Numbered from the stretch's first letter, positions 1-6,284 are shown. The stretch: 7,132 bases of DNA from an uncultured Oscillospiraceae bacterium (GCA_900549945.1 URQJ01000095.1:1-7132), one strand, 5' to 3'. The notes: a model not told the origin generated them from the letters alone. A program made the numbers and translations.

Positions 1-282
1 ATCAAGCCGGTGACGGATTCGCTCTCGGGCAGCTACAGCGGCGACGCGATGCTCGCATACCTGCGTGAGAACATCGAAAACCTGACGGTCGTGGACGGCG
101 ACGCGGTCTGCGCGGCGTGCGGCTCGCCGAAAGTGCTGAACCTCGCGCTGCTCGGCGCGGCGGCGAAAGGCGGCGTGCTCGGCTTCACGGCCGAGGAGCT
201 CTGCCGCGTGATCGATGAAAAGATCCCCGAACGCTTCCGCGCGCTCAACAAAAAGGCGATTGCGCTGAGCGGCAAGGTCTGA
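1..282 (+). CDS. iorB: Indolepyruvate:ferredoxin oxidoreductase beta subunit-like protein, C-terminal part (5' end outside window)
   Basis: The frame is open from the first base and ends at TGA 280-282, giving the last 93 residues of a protein that begins upstream; the internal GTG at 10 is probably not the start. The tail has the pattern I associate with the gamma/beta subunit of 2-oxoacid:acceptor oxidoreductases of the indolepyruvate type: a run on nucleotide- and cofactor-domain residues (GSPKVLNLALLGAAAK), an LGF-x-EEL segment, and an ending IPERFRALNKKAI. In that family the enzyme oxidatively decarboxylates aryl pyruvates from aromatic amino acids to aryl-acetyl-CoA and reduces ferredoxin in the cytoplasm, together with an IorA subunit that is not in view. 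The next gene starts 23 bases downstream on the same strand with its own strong ribosome binding site, so co-transcription is possible. The assignment rests on a short tail; another 2-oxoacid oxidoreductase gamma subunit remains possible. Confidence 0.65.
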   Translation: MKPVTDSLSGSYSGDAMLAYLRENIENLTVVDGDAVCAACGSPKVLNLALLGAAAKGGVLGFTAEELCRVIDEKIPERFRALNKKAIALSGKV

Positions 283-295
283 AACGCACTGTTCC

Positions 296-300
296 GGAGG
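296..300 (+). promoter_or_regulatory. Ribosome binding site of the nucleoside phosphorylase gene
   Basis: GGAGG at 296-300 lies 5 bases before ATG 306. It fixes the start of the phosphorylase-family gene and shows independent translation initiation downstream of the iorB-like stop at 282. Confidence 0.85.
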
Positions 301-305
301 TACTC

Positions 306-1130
306 ATGAAGTATGAGGATTTGCTTGCGGGAATCCGCAGATATGGCGTACAGGATCAAGATCTTTGCATGAATCAATTGGGCGTTCCGTCCGATCACAT
401 ACAGGAAAATGTGCTGATTGCACCGTGGTGGGAGCCCGCGATGTTTCCGCAGCTCGGGGAGGTCAAATACCTCAGTCCGTCTGCATCGCCGAGCGTCAAA
501 GTGTGGGACATCTTTAATAAAGAATGCGGCCTGCATATGACGTATATCAAAACGGGGATCGGAGCACCGGTACTGATGGATACACTGCTGTCCTTGGGGG
601 TAACACCTTGCAAACGCGTGCTGTTCATCGGCTCCGTTGGGGCGCTCGACGCCGATATTGGAATCGGTGACGTTGTCATCCCCGAATACAGCATCTGCGG
701 AGATGGCGCGAGCCGCTATATCGCGGCCGACGCATTGCATGCAGGCGATGTGTTTGGAGAAAAAGCCTATCCCGATGCTCGTTTGCTTCAAACGGTTCTG
801 AACAATACGGCCCGCATCTGTGAAGAAAACCGGGTAAACTATCATATAGGACGAAATTTCAGCATCGATACGATTTTTGCCCAATTTGCGCATATCGAGG
901 AAATTATCGCAATGGGCTGCAATGTGATCGAGATGGAAACAGCCGTGGCATTCCGCGCCGCAAAGCTGGCGGGAATTTCTCTTGCGGCCATCTTTAGTGT
1001 CTCTGACAACACGATTACGCATAAATCTCTGATGGGCGGGCGGACCGAAGCAGAACAGGAATACCGCCGTTTTACGCGCAGTACCGTGTTTCCGCGCATC
1101 ATACTGGATACACTGTGCCGGCAGATTTAA
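306..1130 (+). CDS. Nucleoside phosphorylase (PNP/UDP) family protein, substrate uncertain
   Basis: 274 residues, starting at ATG 306 behind GGAGG and ending at TAA 1128-1130. It belongs to the PNP/UDP phosphorylase superfamily, cytoplasmic enzymes that split nucleosides into a base and a ribose phosphate (or hydrolyse them, in MTA/SAH nucleosidases). Seen in order: a GIGAP glycine motif near residues 84-88, the core strand and loop VLFIGSVGAL at 105-114, GDVVIP at 121-126, the ribose-binding EMET at 209-212, and SVSDN at 231-235. The EMET glutamate and the Asp of SVSDN (D234) match the positions where purine-active members (DeoD, MTA/SAH nucleosidase) hold ribose and protonate the base; uridine phosphorylases usually lack that Asp. 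I infer a purine preference but cannot name the substrate. No signal peptide or membrane segment. GC content and codon use are visibly lower than in both neighbours, which suggests a different history or acquisition. The window places it between an iorB-like gene and GH13, which gives little functional help. Confidence 0.85.
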   Translation: MKYEDLLAGIRRYGVQDQDLCMNQLGVPSDHIQENVLIAPWWEPAMFPQLGEVKYLSPSASPSVKVWDIFNKECGLHMTYIKTGIGAPVLMDTLLSLGVTPCKRVLFIGSVGALDADIGIGDVVIPEYSICGDGASRYIAADALHAGDVFGEKAYPDARLLQTVLNNTARICEENRVNYHIGRNFSIDTIFAQFAHIEEIIAMGCNVIEMETAVAFRAAKLAGISLAAIFSVSDNTITHKSLMGGRTEAEQEYRRFTRSTVFPRIILDTLCRQI

Positions 1131-1184
1131 TCCGGATCAACGTGTCTGGTCCTTAGCGATATAAACTGGAAAATCAACATATTT

Positions 1185-1191
1185 GGGGAGG
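1185..1191 (+). promoter_or_regulatory. Ribosome binding site of the GH13 gene
   Basis: GGGGAGG at 1185-1191 lies 11 bases before ATG 1203, slightly long but strong. The 72-base gap 1131-1202 is A/T-rich and shows no convincing promoter or terminator, so read-through from the phosphorylase gene is plausible. Confidence 0.75.
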
Positions 1192-1202
1192 AAGCAAACA
1201 AC

Positions 1203-2507
1203 ATGTGGGCTTATGAAACCGTATTTTATCAGATTTACCCGCTTGGCTTCTGCGGTGCGCCGATGCCGAACGACGGCGTGTGCGTCAACCGCATCGCAAA
1301 GGTGATCGACTGGATCCCGCATCTGAAAAAACTGCATGTCGGCGCGGTATATTTTTCGCCGGTGTTCGAGTCCGACAACCACGGCTACGACACGCGGGAA
1401 TATACAAAAATCGACTGCCGCCTCGGCACGAACGCGGATTTTGCGGCGGTGTGCCGCGCGCTGCACGAGAACGGCATCCGCGTTGTGCTCGACGGCGTGT
1501 TCAACCACGTGGGGCGCGGTTTCTTCGCGTTCCGCGACGTGCAGGAGAAGCGCTGGGATTCGCCGTATAAGGACTGGTTCCGCATCGATTTCGGCGGCAA
1601 CTCCGCCTACAACGACGGTTTCTGGTACGAAGGCTGGGAGGGGCACTACGAGCTCGTGAAGCTCAACCTGCAAAACCCCGCCGTCGCCGACTACCTGCTC
1701 GGCTGCGTCGAGAGCTGGATCCGCGAGTTCGGCGTGGACGGCCTGCGCCTCGACGTGGCGTATATGCTCGACGAGGGCTTTATGCGCCGCCTGCGCGCCT
1801 TCTGTGACGCGAAAAAGCAGGACTTCGTGCTGATCGGCGAGATGATCCACGGCGATTACAACCGCATCACGGCAGAGGGCGTGCTGCACAGCGTCACGAA
1901 CTACGAGTGTTACAAGGGGCTTTACTCCGCGTTCAACTCGATGAATCTCTTCGAGATCGCGCACTCGCTCGGCCGGCAGTTCGGCCCCGAGCCGTGGACG
2001 CTGTACCGCGGCAAGCACCTTGTGAATTTTGCCGACAACCACGACGTCACGCGCGTCGCGAGTATTTTGACGGATAAAAACCAGCTTGAGCCGCTCTACG
2101 GCGTGCTGTTCGCGATGCCGGGCATCCCGTGCCTTTACTACGGCAGCGAGTGGGGCGCCGAGGGCGAGAAGTGCCGGGGCGACGGCGACCTGCGCCCGTG
2201 CTTCGAGCGGCCCGCGGAAAACGCGCTGACAGAGTGGATCGCAAAGCTCGCGGCGGTCAAGCGCGAAAGCCGCGCGCTGAATTTCGGTGATTACCGCAAC
2301 GTGACGATCCAGAACAAGAACCTGCTTTTTGAGCGGGCGTGCCCCGAGGAGACGGTGCTCGTCGCAGTCAACGCCGAAAACGCGCCGTGCAGCATCGATG
2401 CGCGCGGCAGTTTTACGGCGCAGGATCTGCTCACGGGCAAGACCGTCGCGGTGAACGGCCGCGTGGAGCTGCCGCCCTACGGCGTGCGGTATCTGAAGCT
2501 GGTCTGA
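1203..2507 (+). CDS. GH13 alpha-amylase-family glycoside hydrolase (maltodextrin/cyclomaltodextrin hydrolase-like), cytoplasmic
   Basis: 434 residues. All GH13 signature regions are visible: HGYDT at 60-64, region I DGVFNH at 97-102, region V-like LVKLN at 151-155, region II GLRLDVAY at 180-187 with nucleophile D184 and the invariant R182, region III IGEM with acid/base E213, and region IV FADNHD with H280 and D281. A short beta-sandwich domain C follows from roughly residue 365 to the end (LLVAVN-type strand, DLLTGK turn, PYGVRYLKL ending). The protein starts directly at the barrel (YQIYPLGF), with no signal peptide and no N-terminal starch-binding domain, so it should act in the cytoplasm on imported malto-oligosaccharides. 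The region V sequence resembles the MPKLN motif used to recognise the neopullulanase/cyclomaltodextrinase group, not the QPDLN of oligo-1,6-glucosidases. Alpha-1,4 hydrolysis is the expected reaction; exact product is not readable. All catalytic residues are present. The gene is GC-rich, unlike the gene before it. Confidence 0.93.
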   Translation: MWAYETVFYQIYPLGFCGAPMPNDGVCVNRIAKVIDWIPHLKKLHVGAVYFSPVFESDNHGYDTREYTKIDCRLGTNADFAAVCRALHENGIRVVLDGVFNHVGRGFFAFRDVQEKRWDSPYKDWFRIDFGGNSAYNDGFWYEGWEGHYELVKLNLQNPAVADYLLGCVESWIREFGVDGLRLDVAYMLDEGFMRRLRAFCDAKKQDFVLIGEMIHGDYNRITAEGVLHSVTNYECYKGLYSAFNSMNLFEIAHSLGRQFGPEPWTLYRGKHLVNFADNHDVTRVASILTDKNQLEPLYGVLFAMPGIPCLYYGSEWGAEGEKCRGDGDLRPCFERPAENALTEWIAKLAAVKRESRALNFGDYRNVTIQNKNLLFERACPEETVLVAVNAENAPCSIDARGSFTAQDLLTGKTVAVNGRVELPPYGVRYLKLV

Positions 2508-2520
2508 TTTTTACGGCTTA

Positions 2521-2563
2521 CAGCCGGTGCGCAGCCCGGGCGGCAGGCGCGCCGGCTGCTTTT
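2521..2563 (+). terminator. Probable weak intrinsic terminator after the GH13 gene
   Basis: An 11-bp stem, with one G-U pair, forms between 2521-2531 and 2548-2558 and encloses a 16-base GC-rich loop. It is followed by C and TTTT at 2560-2563. It begins 13 bases after the GH13 stop. The T run is short, so termination may be partial. Confidence 0.55.
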
Positions 2564-2651
2564 GCTTCGCAGCCCTTGGCCGGGCGGCATCCCTTTTTCG
2601 ACGCTTTTGAACATCTTGTGAATAAAATGTGACTTTTCTTTTATTTTTCTC

Positions 2652-2680
2652 TTGATTTCCTGTGAACAAGCCGTTATACT
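2652..2680 (+). promoter_or_regulatory. SigmaA-type promoter of the purine permease gene
   Basis: TTGATT at 2652-2657 and TATACT at 2675-2680 are separated by 17 bases, preceded by a T-rich stretch at 2634-2650 that could act as an UP-like element. The transcript should start near 2687. The ATG at 2685 therefore sits at or before the predicted start of transcription, which argues against its use for translation. The rest of the 249-base gap 2508-2756 holds the GH13 terminator upstream and the inverted-repeat leader downstream. Confidence 0.8.
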
Positions 2681-2690
2681 ATAAATGTTC

Positions 2691-2740
2691 ATTCCTGTTT
2701 CACTGGAGTATCCGATAGGCAAACAGGAATTCAATTTTTT
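2691..2740 (+). promoter_or_regulatory. Inverted-repeat leader element (operator, attenuator or RNA switch) of the purine permease gene
   Basis: A perfect 10-bp inverted repeat, ATTCCTGTTT at 2691-2700 and AAACAGGAAT at 2721-2730, encloses a 20-base loop. After four bases a T6 run follows (2735-2740), and the Shine-Dalgarno AAGGAG begins immediately after it at 2741. The element starts a few bases after the predicted transcription start. It does not fit the three-way junction layout of the purine riboswitch as I know it, and the roughly 70-base leader is too short for most known purine-related switches. Whether it works as DNA operator, hairpin terminator or translational switch cannot be decided from sequence. 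Confidence 0.5.
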
Positions 2741-2746
2741 AAGGAG
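2741..2746 (+). promoter_or_regulatory. Ribosome binding site that sets a TTG start
   Basis: AAGGAG at 2741-2746 lies 10 bases before TTG 2757. A GTG at 2748 is too close to be used, and the ATG at 2685 has no leader. The site therefore supports TTG as the permease start. Confidence 0.8.
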
Positions 2747-2756
2747 AGTGACATCC

Positions 2757-4214
2757 TTGGACAAATTTTTCAAAATTTCTGAGCGTGGCTCGAATGTCCG
2801 GACCGAGATCATCGCCGGTCTGACCACATTCTTTGCGATGGCTTACATCGTGGTCACGAACCCGAACCAGATCGTCAGCTTCAATAACGGACCGGATGCG
2901 GACCCGGCCTTTCAGCAGATCTGGAACGCGGTCTATGTAGCGTCTATTCTGGCGGCTGTGATCGGCACGCTGCTGATGGCGTTCTACGCGAAGATGCCGT
3001 TTGCGCAGGCCTGCGGCATGGGCCTCAATTCGTTCTTCTTCGTGTCGTTCATTCTGCCGGAGATCATCACCGGCGGCGATGTGATCAAGGGCTACCATGC
3101 GGGCCTCGTCATCATTCTGGTTTCCGGCATCATCTTCATGATCTTCTCGCTGACCGGTCTGCGCACAAAGGTGGCGAAAGCGCTTCCGGATTGCCTTAAA
3201 AAGGCGATTCCGGCGGGCATCGGCCTCTTTATCGCTTTCATCGGCTTCCAGAATGTCGGCATCATCCAGACGAATCAGTACACGCTCGTGCAGTTCGTCA
3301 ACATCCACGGCGCGATTCAGAACGGCGCTTATTTCAGCGATGTGACGGCGGCGGACGGCACGGTCGTCAAGGCTTTCATGCCGGCGATCCTTGCGCTGCT
3401 CGGCCTGCTCTTTATCGCGATCCTCGAGAAATTCAAGGTTAAGGGTTCCGTGCTCATCAGCATCGTGGTTGTCAGCATCCTGTATTATGTGCTTTCCGGC
3501 ACGGTGCCGGCCTTTGATATGAGTCAGGTCGGCGAGACTTTCAAGGATTTCAGCACCGTCGGCATCACCGGTGTTTTTCAGGGGGATGCTTGGAGCAGGG
3601 CCTTTACCGGAGAGGAGATCGGCGGCGTGTTCTCTGCGATTATGCTGATCATCACGTTCTGCCTTGTCGATATGTTCGATACGATCGGCACGCTGTACGG
3701 TACCGCCTCGCAGGCGGATATGCTCGATAAGGACGGCGACCCGATCAACGTCAACGAGTGCATGACGAGCGATTCCATCGCAACCGTCGCGGGCGCTGTC
3801 TGCGGTACCTCCACCTGCACCACGTTTGTCGAGTCCGCTGCTGGTGTCGGCGCGGGCGGCAGAACCGGTCTCACGAGCCTTGTTGTTGCAATCTGCTTTG
3901 CAGTCTGCCTGTTCCTCAGCCCGCTCGCCTCGCTTGTCCCGGCGTGCGCTACGGCTCCGGCGCTCATTTACGTCGGCGTTCTGATGCTCAAGGGCTTTGC
4001 GAAGGTCGATATGAGCGATCTGCGCAGCGCGGTTCCGGCGTTCCTTGCGCTCGTCATGATGCCCATGACGTACTCGATTTCGAACGGTATTGGCATCGGC
4101 GCAATCGCTTATGTGCTGATCACGCTCTTCACGGGCAAATATCAGAAGAAGGACGTTCCGATCACTGTGATTGCGGCGCTCTTCGTTGTAAAGTTCATTT
4201 TTGTCACCATGTGA
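2757..4214 (+). CDS. NCS2 family (AzgA/PbuG-type) purine permease
   Basis: 485 residues from TTG 2757 to TGA 4212-4214. This is an integral inner-membrane transporter of the nucleobase:cation symporter-2, AzgA-like branch, whose known members import hypoxanthine, guanine or adenine by proton symport. The start is chosen because the family's conserved N-terminus begins here (DKFFKISERGSNVRTEIIAG, residues 2-21) and AAGGAG is correctly spaced. Family motifs visible: GLTTFFAMAYI at 21-31, GMGLN at 87-91, DMFDTIGTL at 305-313, the substrate-site motif GTSTCTTFVES at 350-360, and AGGRTGLTS at 366-374. Many hydrophobic helices run along the length, consistent with about 12-14 membrane segments, ending in a hydrophobic C-terminus. 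Length is normal for the family. It is a single-gene transcription unit with its own promoter and leader and a strong terminator. Substrate choice between hypoxanthine/guanine and adenine cannot be read from sequence, so I give no gene symbol. Confidence 0.95.
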   Translation: MDKFFKISERGSNVRTEIIAGLTTFFAMAYIVVTNPNQIVSFNNGPDADPAFQQIWNAVYVASILAAVIGTLLMAFYAKMPFAQACGMGLNSFFFVSFILPEIITGGDVIKGYHAGLVIILVSGIIFMIFSLTGLRTKVAKALPDCLKKAIPAGIGLFIAFIGFQNVGIIQTNQYTLVQFVNIHGAIQNGAYFSDVTAADGTVVKAFMPAILALLGLLFIAILEKFKVKGSVLISIVVVSILYYVLSGTVPAFDMSQVGETFKDFSTVGITGVFQGDAWSRAFTGEEIGGVFSAIMLIITFCLVDMFDTIGTLYGTASQADMLDKDGDPINVNECMTSDSIATVAGAVCGTSTCTTFVESAAGVGAGGRTGLTSLVVAICFAVCLFLSPLASLVPACATAPALIYVGVLMLKGFAKVDMSDLRSAVPAFLALVMMPMTYSISNGIGIGAIAYVLITLFTGKYQKKDVPITVIAALFVVKFIFVTM

Positions 4215-4235
4215 ATTTACCGCTTGAGGGTAAGC

Positions 4236-4275
4236 GCCGTGCCCGGTCTCCGTTTGGAGGCCGGGCACGGCTTTT
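4236..4275 (+). terminator. Strong intrinsic terminator of the purine permease gene
   Basis: A 16-bp stem, 4236-4251 with 4256-4271 and a single G-U pair, closes a GTTT tetraloop and is followed by TTTT. It starts 21 bases after the permease stop, making this a clear Rho-independent terminator. Confidence 0.93.
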
Positions 4276-4309
4276 GCATGCCGGGGATTTTTGAAAGCCG
4301 CGGTTTTCC

Positions 4310-4338
4310 TTGACAGGGCGGTGCGCTTCTGCTACGAT
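4310..4338 (+). promoter_or_regulatory. SigmaA-type promoter of the AIM24-family gene
   Basis: A consensus TTGACA at 4310-4315 and TACGAT at 4333-4338 are separated by 17 bases. It lies just after the permease terminator, so the AIM24-family gene is an independent unit with transcription starting near 4345. Confidence 0.83.
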
Positions 4339-4382
4339 AGGGGCAGGCGGCAGAGGCCGCAAAATGGAAAGGGATGGTTTAT

Positions 4383-5069
4383 GTGCAGTACAGATTGATC
4401 GGCAACGTGATGCCTGCGGTCGAAATGCGCCTCGAATACGGCGAATCGGTCTACACGCAGTCGGGCGGCATGGCATGGATGAGCGATGCAATCGCGATGG
4501 AGACGAACGCGCGCGGCGGCATTATGAAGGGACTCGGGCGGCTGTTCGCGGGCGAATCGATGTTTATGACGGCATACACGGCGCAGGCAGCTGGCGCAGA
4601 AATCGCGTTTTCCGCGACGGTGCCCGGCGAGATCATGCCTGTGGACGTCGCGCAGTGGCAGGGGATGATCTGCCAGAAGGGCGCGTTCCTCTGCGCGCAG
4701 AGCGGCGTCGCGCTCGATACGGTGTTCACGAAGCGCTTTTCCTCCGGCTTTTTCGGCGGCGAGGGCTTTATCCTCCAGAAGCTCAGCGGTGCGGGCGCGG
4801 CCTTTCTCGAGGTGGACGGCAGCAGCGTCGAAAAGATGCTCGCGCCCGGTGAGGCGCTGCGCGTCGATACCGGCAACGTCGTCGCGTTTGAGGGCACGGT
4901 GGGCTACGAGGTCGAGACCGTGCGCGGCGGCATGAATATCTTTCTCGGCGGCGAAGGGCTGTTTTTGACGCGGCTCATCGGCCCGGGGCGCGTGATTTTG
5001 CAGACGCAGAATTTCGCCGAGTTCTGCGGGCGCATCCGCCCGTATATGCCGACCGGCGGGAGCAACTGA
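4383..5069 (+). CDS. AIM24 / TIGR00266 family protein
   Basis: About 228 residues from GTG 4383 to TGA 5067-5069. It matches the AIM24 (TIGR00266) family of small soluble beta-rich proteins of unknown biochemical role, widespread in Firmicutes. Seen: the typical opening QYRLIGNVMPAVEMRLEYGE at residues 2-21, the SGGMAWM segment at 27-33, a glycine-rich stretch RGGIMKGLGRLFAGES at 44-59 with MTAY after it, PGEIMPVD at 81-88, GEGFILQKLSG at 126-136, and the closing GPGRVILQTQ at 200-209. No signal peptide or membrane helix. ATG 4374 is two codons plus one upstream in frame, but the purine stretch GGAAAGGG (4366-4373) touches it with no spacing, whereas GTG 4383 lies 9 bases after it and coincides with the usual family start; I prefer GTG but am not certain. 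The gene has its own promoter and ends facing ychF. Confidence 0.88.
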   Translation: MQYRLIGNVMPAVEMRLEYGESVYTQSGGMAWMSDAIAMETNARGGIMKGLGRLFAGESMFMTAYTAQAAGAEIAFSATVPGEIMPVDVAQWQGMICQKGAFLCAQSGVALDTVFTKRFSSGFFGGEGFILQKLSGAGAAFLEVDGSSVEKMLAPGEALRVDTGNVVAFEGTVGYEVETVRGGMNIFLGGEGLFLTRLIGPGRVILQTQNFAEFCGRIRPYMPTGGSN

Positions 5070-5092
5070 CGCCGCGGCGGTAAAACGGCAAA

Positions 5093-5128
5093 AAGGAGCG
5101 GGCACACCATGTACCCGCTCCTTGCTTT
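5093..5128. terminator. Bidirectional terminator between the convergent AIM24-family and ychF genes
   Basis: A 10-bp perfect stem, 5093-5102 with 5114-5123, encloses an 11-base loop. On the minus strand the stem runs into a T tract (complement of the A run 5090-5094), followed by a second short T run, making it a good ychF terminator 45 bases after the stop. On the plus strand it is followed only by GCTTT, so it should be weaker for the AIM24-family transcript. Confidence 0.8.
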
Positions 5129-5148
5129 ATGTGGGGAGAACAGACGGA

Positions 5149-5162
5149 CCGCCGCGCGGCGG
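5149..5162. repeat. Perfect 14-bp GC palindrome just after ychF
   Basis: CCGCCGCGCGGCGG is its own reverse complement and ends 6 bases beyond the ychF stop. It can form only a 5-bp stem with a GCGC loop and has no T run. A related GCCGCGGCGG occurs at 5071-5080 after the opposite gene. It may simply reflect GC-rich composition. Confidence 0.45.
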
Positions 5163-5168
5163 CCGAAA

Positions 5169-6263
5169 TCAGACGTTGAAGCGGAAGAGGACGATGTCGC
5201 CGTCCTGCATCACGTACTCCTTGCCCTCGCTGCGCACGAGGCCCTTTTCCTTGGCGGCGGCCATCGTGCCGCAGGCCATCAGGTCGTCGAACGCGATGAC
5301 CTCCGCGCGGATGAAGCCGCGCTCAAAGTCGCTGTGGATTTTGCCGGCGGCCTGCGGCGCTTTCGTACCCTTCGTGATCGTCCATGCGCGCACCTCGGGC
5401 TTGCCGGCCGTGAGGTAGGAGATCAGGCCGAGCAGAGCGTAGCAGGCGTTGATGAGGCGGTCGAGGCCCGATTCCGTGAGGCCCATGTCGCCGAGGAACA
5501 GCGCTTTTTCCTCGGGGTCCATGCCGGAGATCTCCGCCTCGATCTCAGCGCAGATCGGCAGCACGGCCGCGTGCTGCGCGTCGGCGATCTTCTTCACCGC
5601 CAAATAGCCCGGGTTGTTCTCGATGCCGTCCGCAAAATCGGATTCGCTCATGTTGGCCGCAAAGATGATCGGCTTGTTCGTCAGCAGGCTGACGGTGGAG
5701 AGGAGCTCCTTTTCCTCCTCGGTGCATTCCACGCTGCGGGCCGGCTGCCCGGCGTCGAGCGCCGCGTGCACGCGCTCGAAGAAATCGACCTCGAGCTGGT
5801 ACTTCTTGTCGGCCTTGACCATCTTCTTCGCCTTGTCGATGCGGCGGTCGAGCACCTCGATGTCGGCGAGGATCAGCTCGAGGTCGATCGTCTCGATGTC
5901 GCGCGCCGGGTCGATCGAGCCTTCGACGTGGATGATGTCGTCGTTCTCAAAGCAGCGTACGACGTGCACGACGGCGTCGACCTCGCGGATGTTCGAGAGG
6001 AACTTGTTGCCGAGGCCCTCGCCTTTCGAGGCGCCCTTCACGAGGCCGGCGATATCGACGAACTCGATCGTCGCGGGCGTGAATTTTTCCGGCTCATACA
6101 TTTCGGCGAGCTTGTCGAGGCGCTTGTCCGGCACCGCGACGACGCCGACGTTCGGCTCGATCGTGCAGAACGGATAGTTTGCGGACTGCGCGCCCGCGTT
6201 GGTGATTGCATTGAACAGTGTGCTTTTTCCGACATTCGGAAGGCCGACGATACCCAGCTTCAT
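5169..6263 (-). CDS. ychF: Ribosome-binding ATPase YchF (Obg-like GTPase superfamily)
   Basis: 364 residues, matching the usual bacterial length of about 363. YchF (OLA1 in eukaryotes) is a cytoplasmic P-loop NTPase of the Obg family that binds ribosomes, prefers ATP to GTP, and is linked to stress responses. Visible: G1 GLPNVGKS at 7-14, switch I-like TIEPNVGVV at 34-42, G3 DIAGLVKGASKGEGLGNKFL at 70-89, the FENDDIIHVEG segment at 105-115 containing the His (H112) that family studies assign to nucleotide hydrolysis, the modified G4 NMSE at 204-207 that explains ATP preference in place of NKxD, a coiled-coil-like insert at about 125-175, and a C-terminal TGS domain from about 281 with the ending DGDIVLFRFNV. 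An in-frame TAG stop lies directly before ATG 6263, so the start is fixed. It has its own promoter and is the only complete minus-strand gene here; the gene upstream on that strand is a flavoprotein. Confidence 0.97.
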   Translation of the reverse strand: MKLGIVGLPNVGKSTLFNAITNAGAQSANYPFCTIEPNVGVVAVPDKRLDKLAEMYEPEKFTPATIEFVDIAGLVKGASKGEGLGNKFLSNIREVDAVVHVVRCFENDDIIHVEGSIDPARDIETIDLELILADIEVLDRRIDKAKKMVKADKKYQLEVDFFERVHAALDAGQPARSVECTEEEKELLSTVSLLTNKPIIFAANMSESDFADGIENNPGYLAVKKIADAQHAAVLPICAEIEAEISGMDPEEKALFLGDMGLTESGLDRLINACYALLGLISYLTAGKPEVRAWTITKGTKAPQAAGKIHSDFERGFIRAEVIAFDDLMACGTMAAAKEKGLVRSEGKEYVMQDGDIVLFRFNV

Positions 6264-6275
6264 CTATAAAACCAT

Positions 6276-6284
6276 CTTTCCTTT
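6276..6284 (-). promoter_or_regulatory. Distant ribosome binding site of ychF
   Basis: On the minus strand AAAGGAAAG occupies 6284-6276. Its AGGA core ends 15 bases before the ychF ATG, longer than usual. An ATG at 6275 follows after only 3 bases and opens a two-residue-extension frame (Met-Val-Leu, then TAG) whose stop abuts the ychF start. Confidence 0.6.

Noticed and set aside
33..1022. A 329-codon minus-strand frame opposite the iorB-like and phosphorylase genes
   Set aside because: Both plus-strand genes carry family motifs and a strong ribosome binding site; the antisense product shows no recognisable domain.
1137..2042. A 301-codon minus-strand frame opposite GH13
   Set aside because: It is antisense to all GH13 catalytic motifs and is biased to Val, Ala, His and Arg, a composition shadow.
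2691..2757. Classical purine (guanine/adenine) riboswitch in the permease leader
   Set aside because: The leader is only about 70 bases, and I do not see the conserved P1-J1/2-P2-L2-P3 pattern; only one long hairpin is present.
2739..4268. A 509-codon open frame on the minus strand over the permease gene
   Set aside because: It is antisense to a clear NCS2 permease. Its product is rich in Arg, Asp, Glu and His with no family pattern, as expected from the reverse of a GC-rich gene lacking stop-forming codons.
5109..6269. A 386-codon open frame on the plus strand opposite ychF
   Set aside because: It lies antisense to an unmistakable ychF, has no ribosome binding site of note, and its low-complexity composition is a shadow of GC-rich codons.
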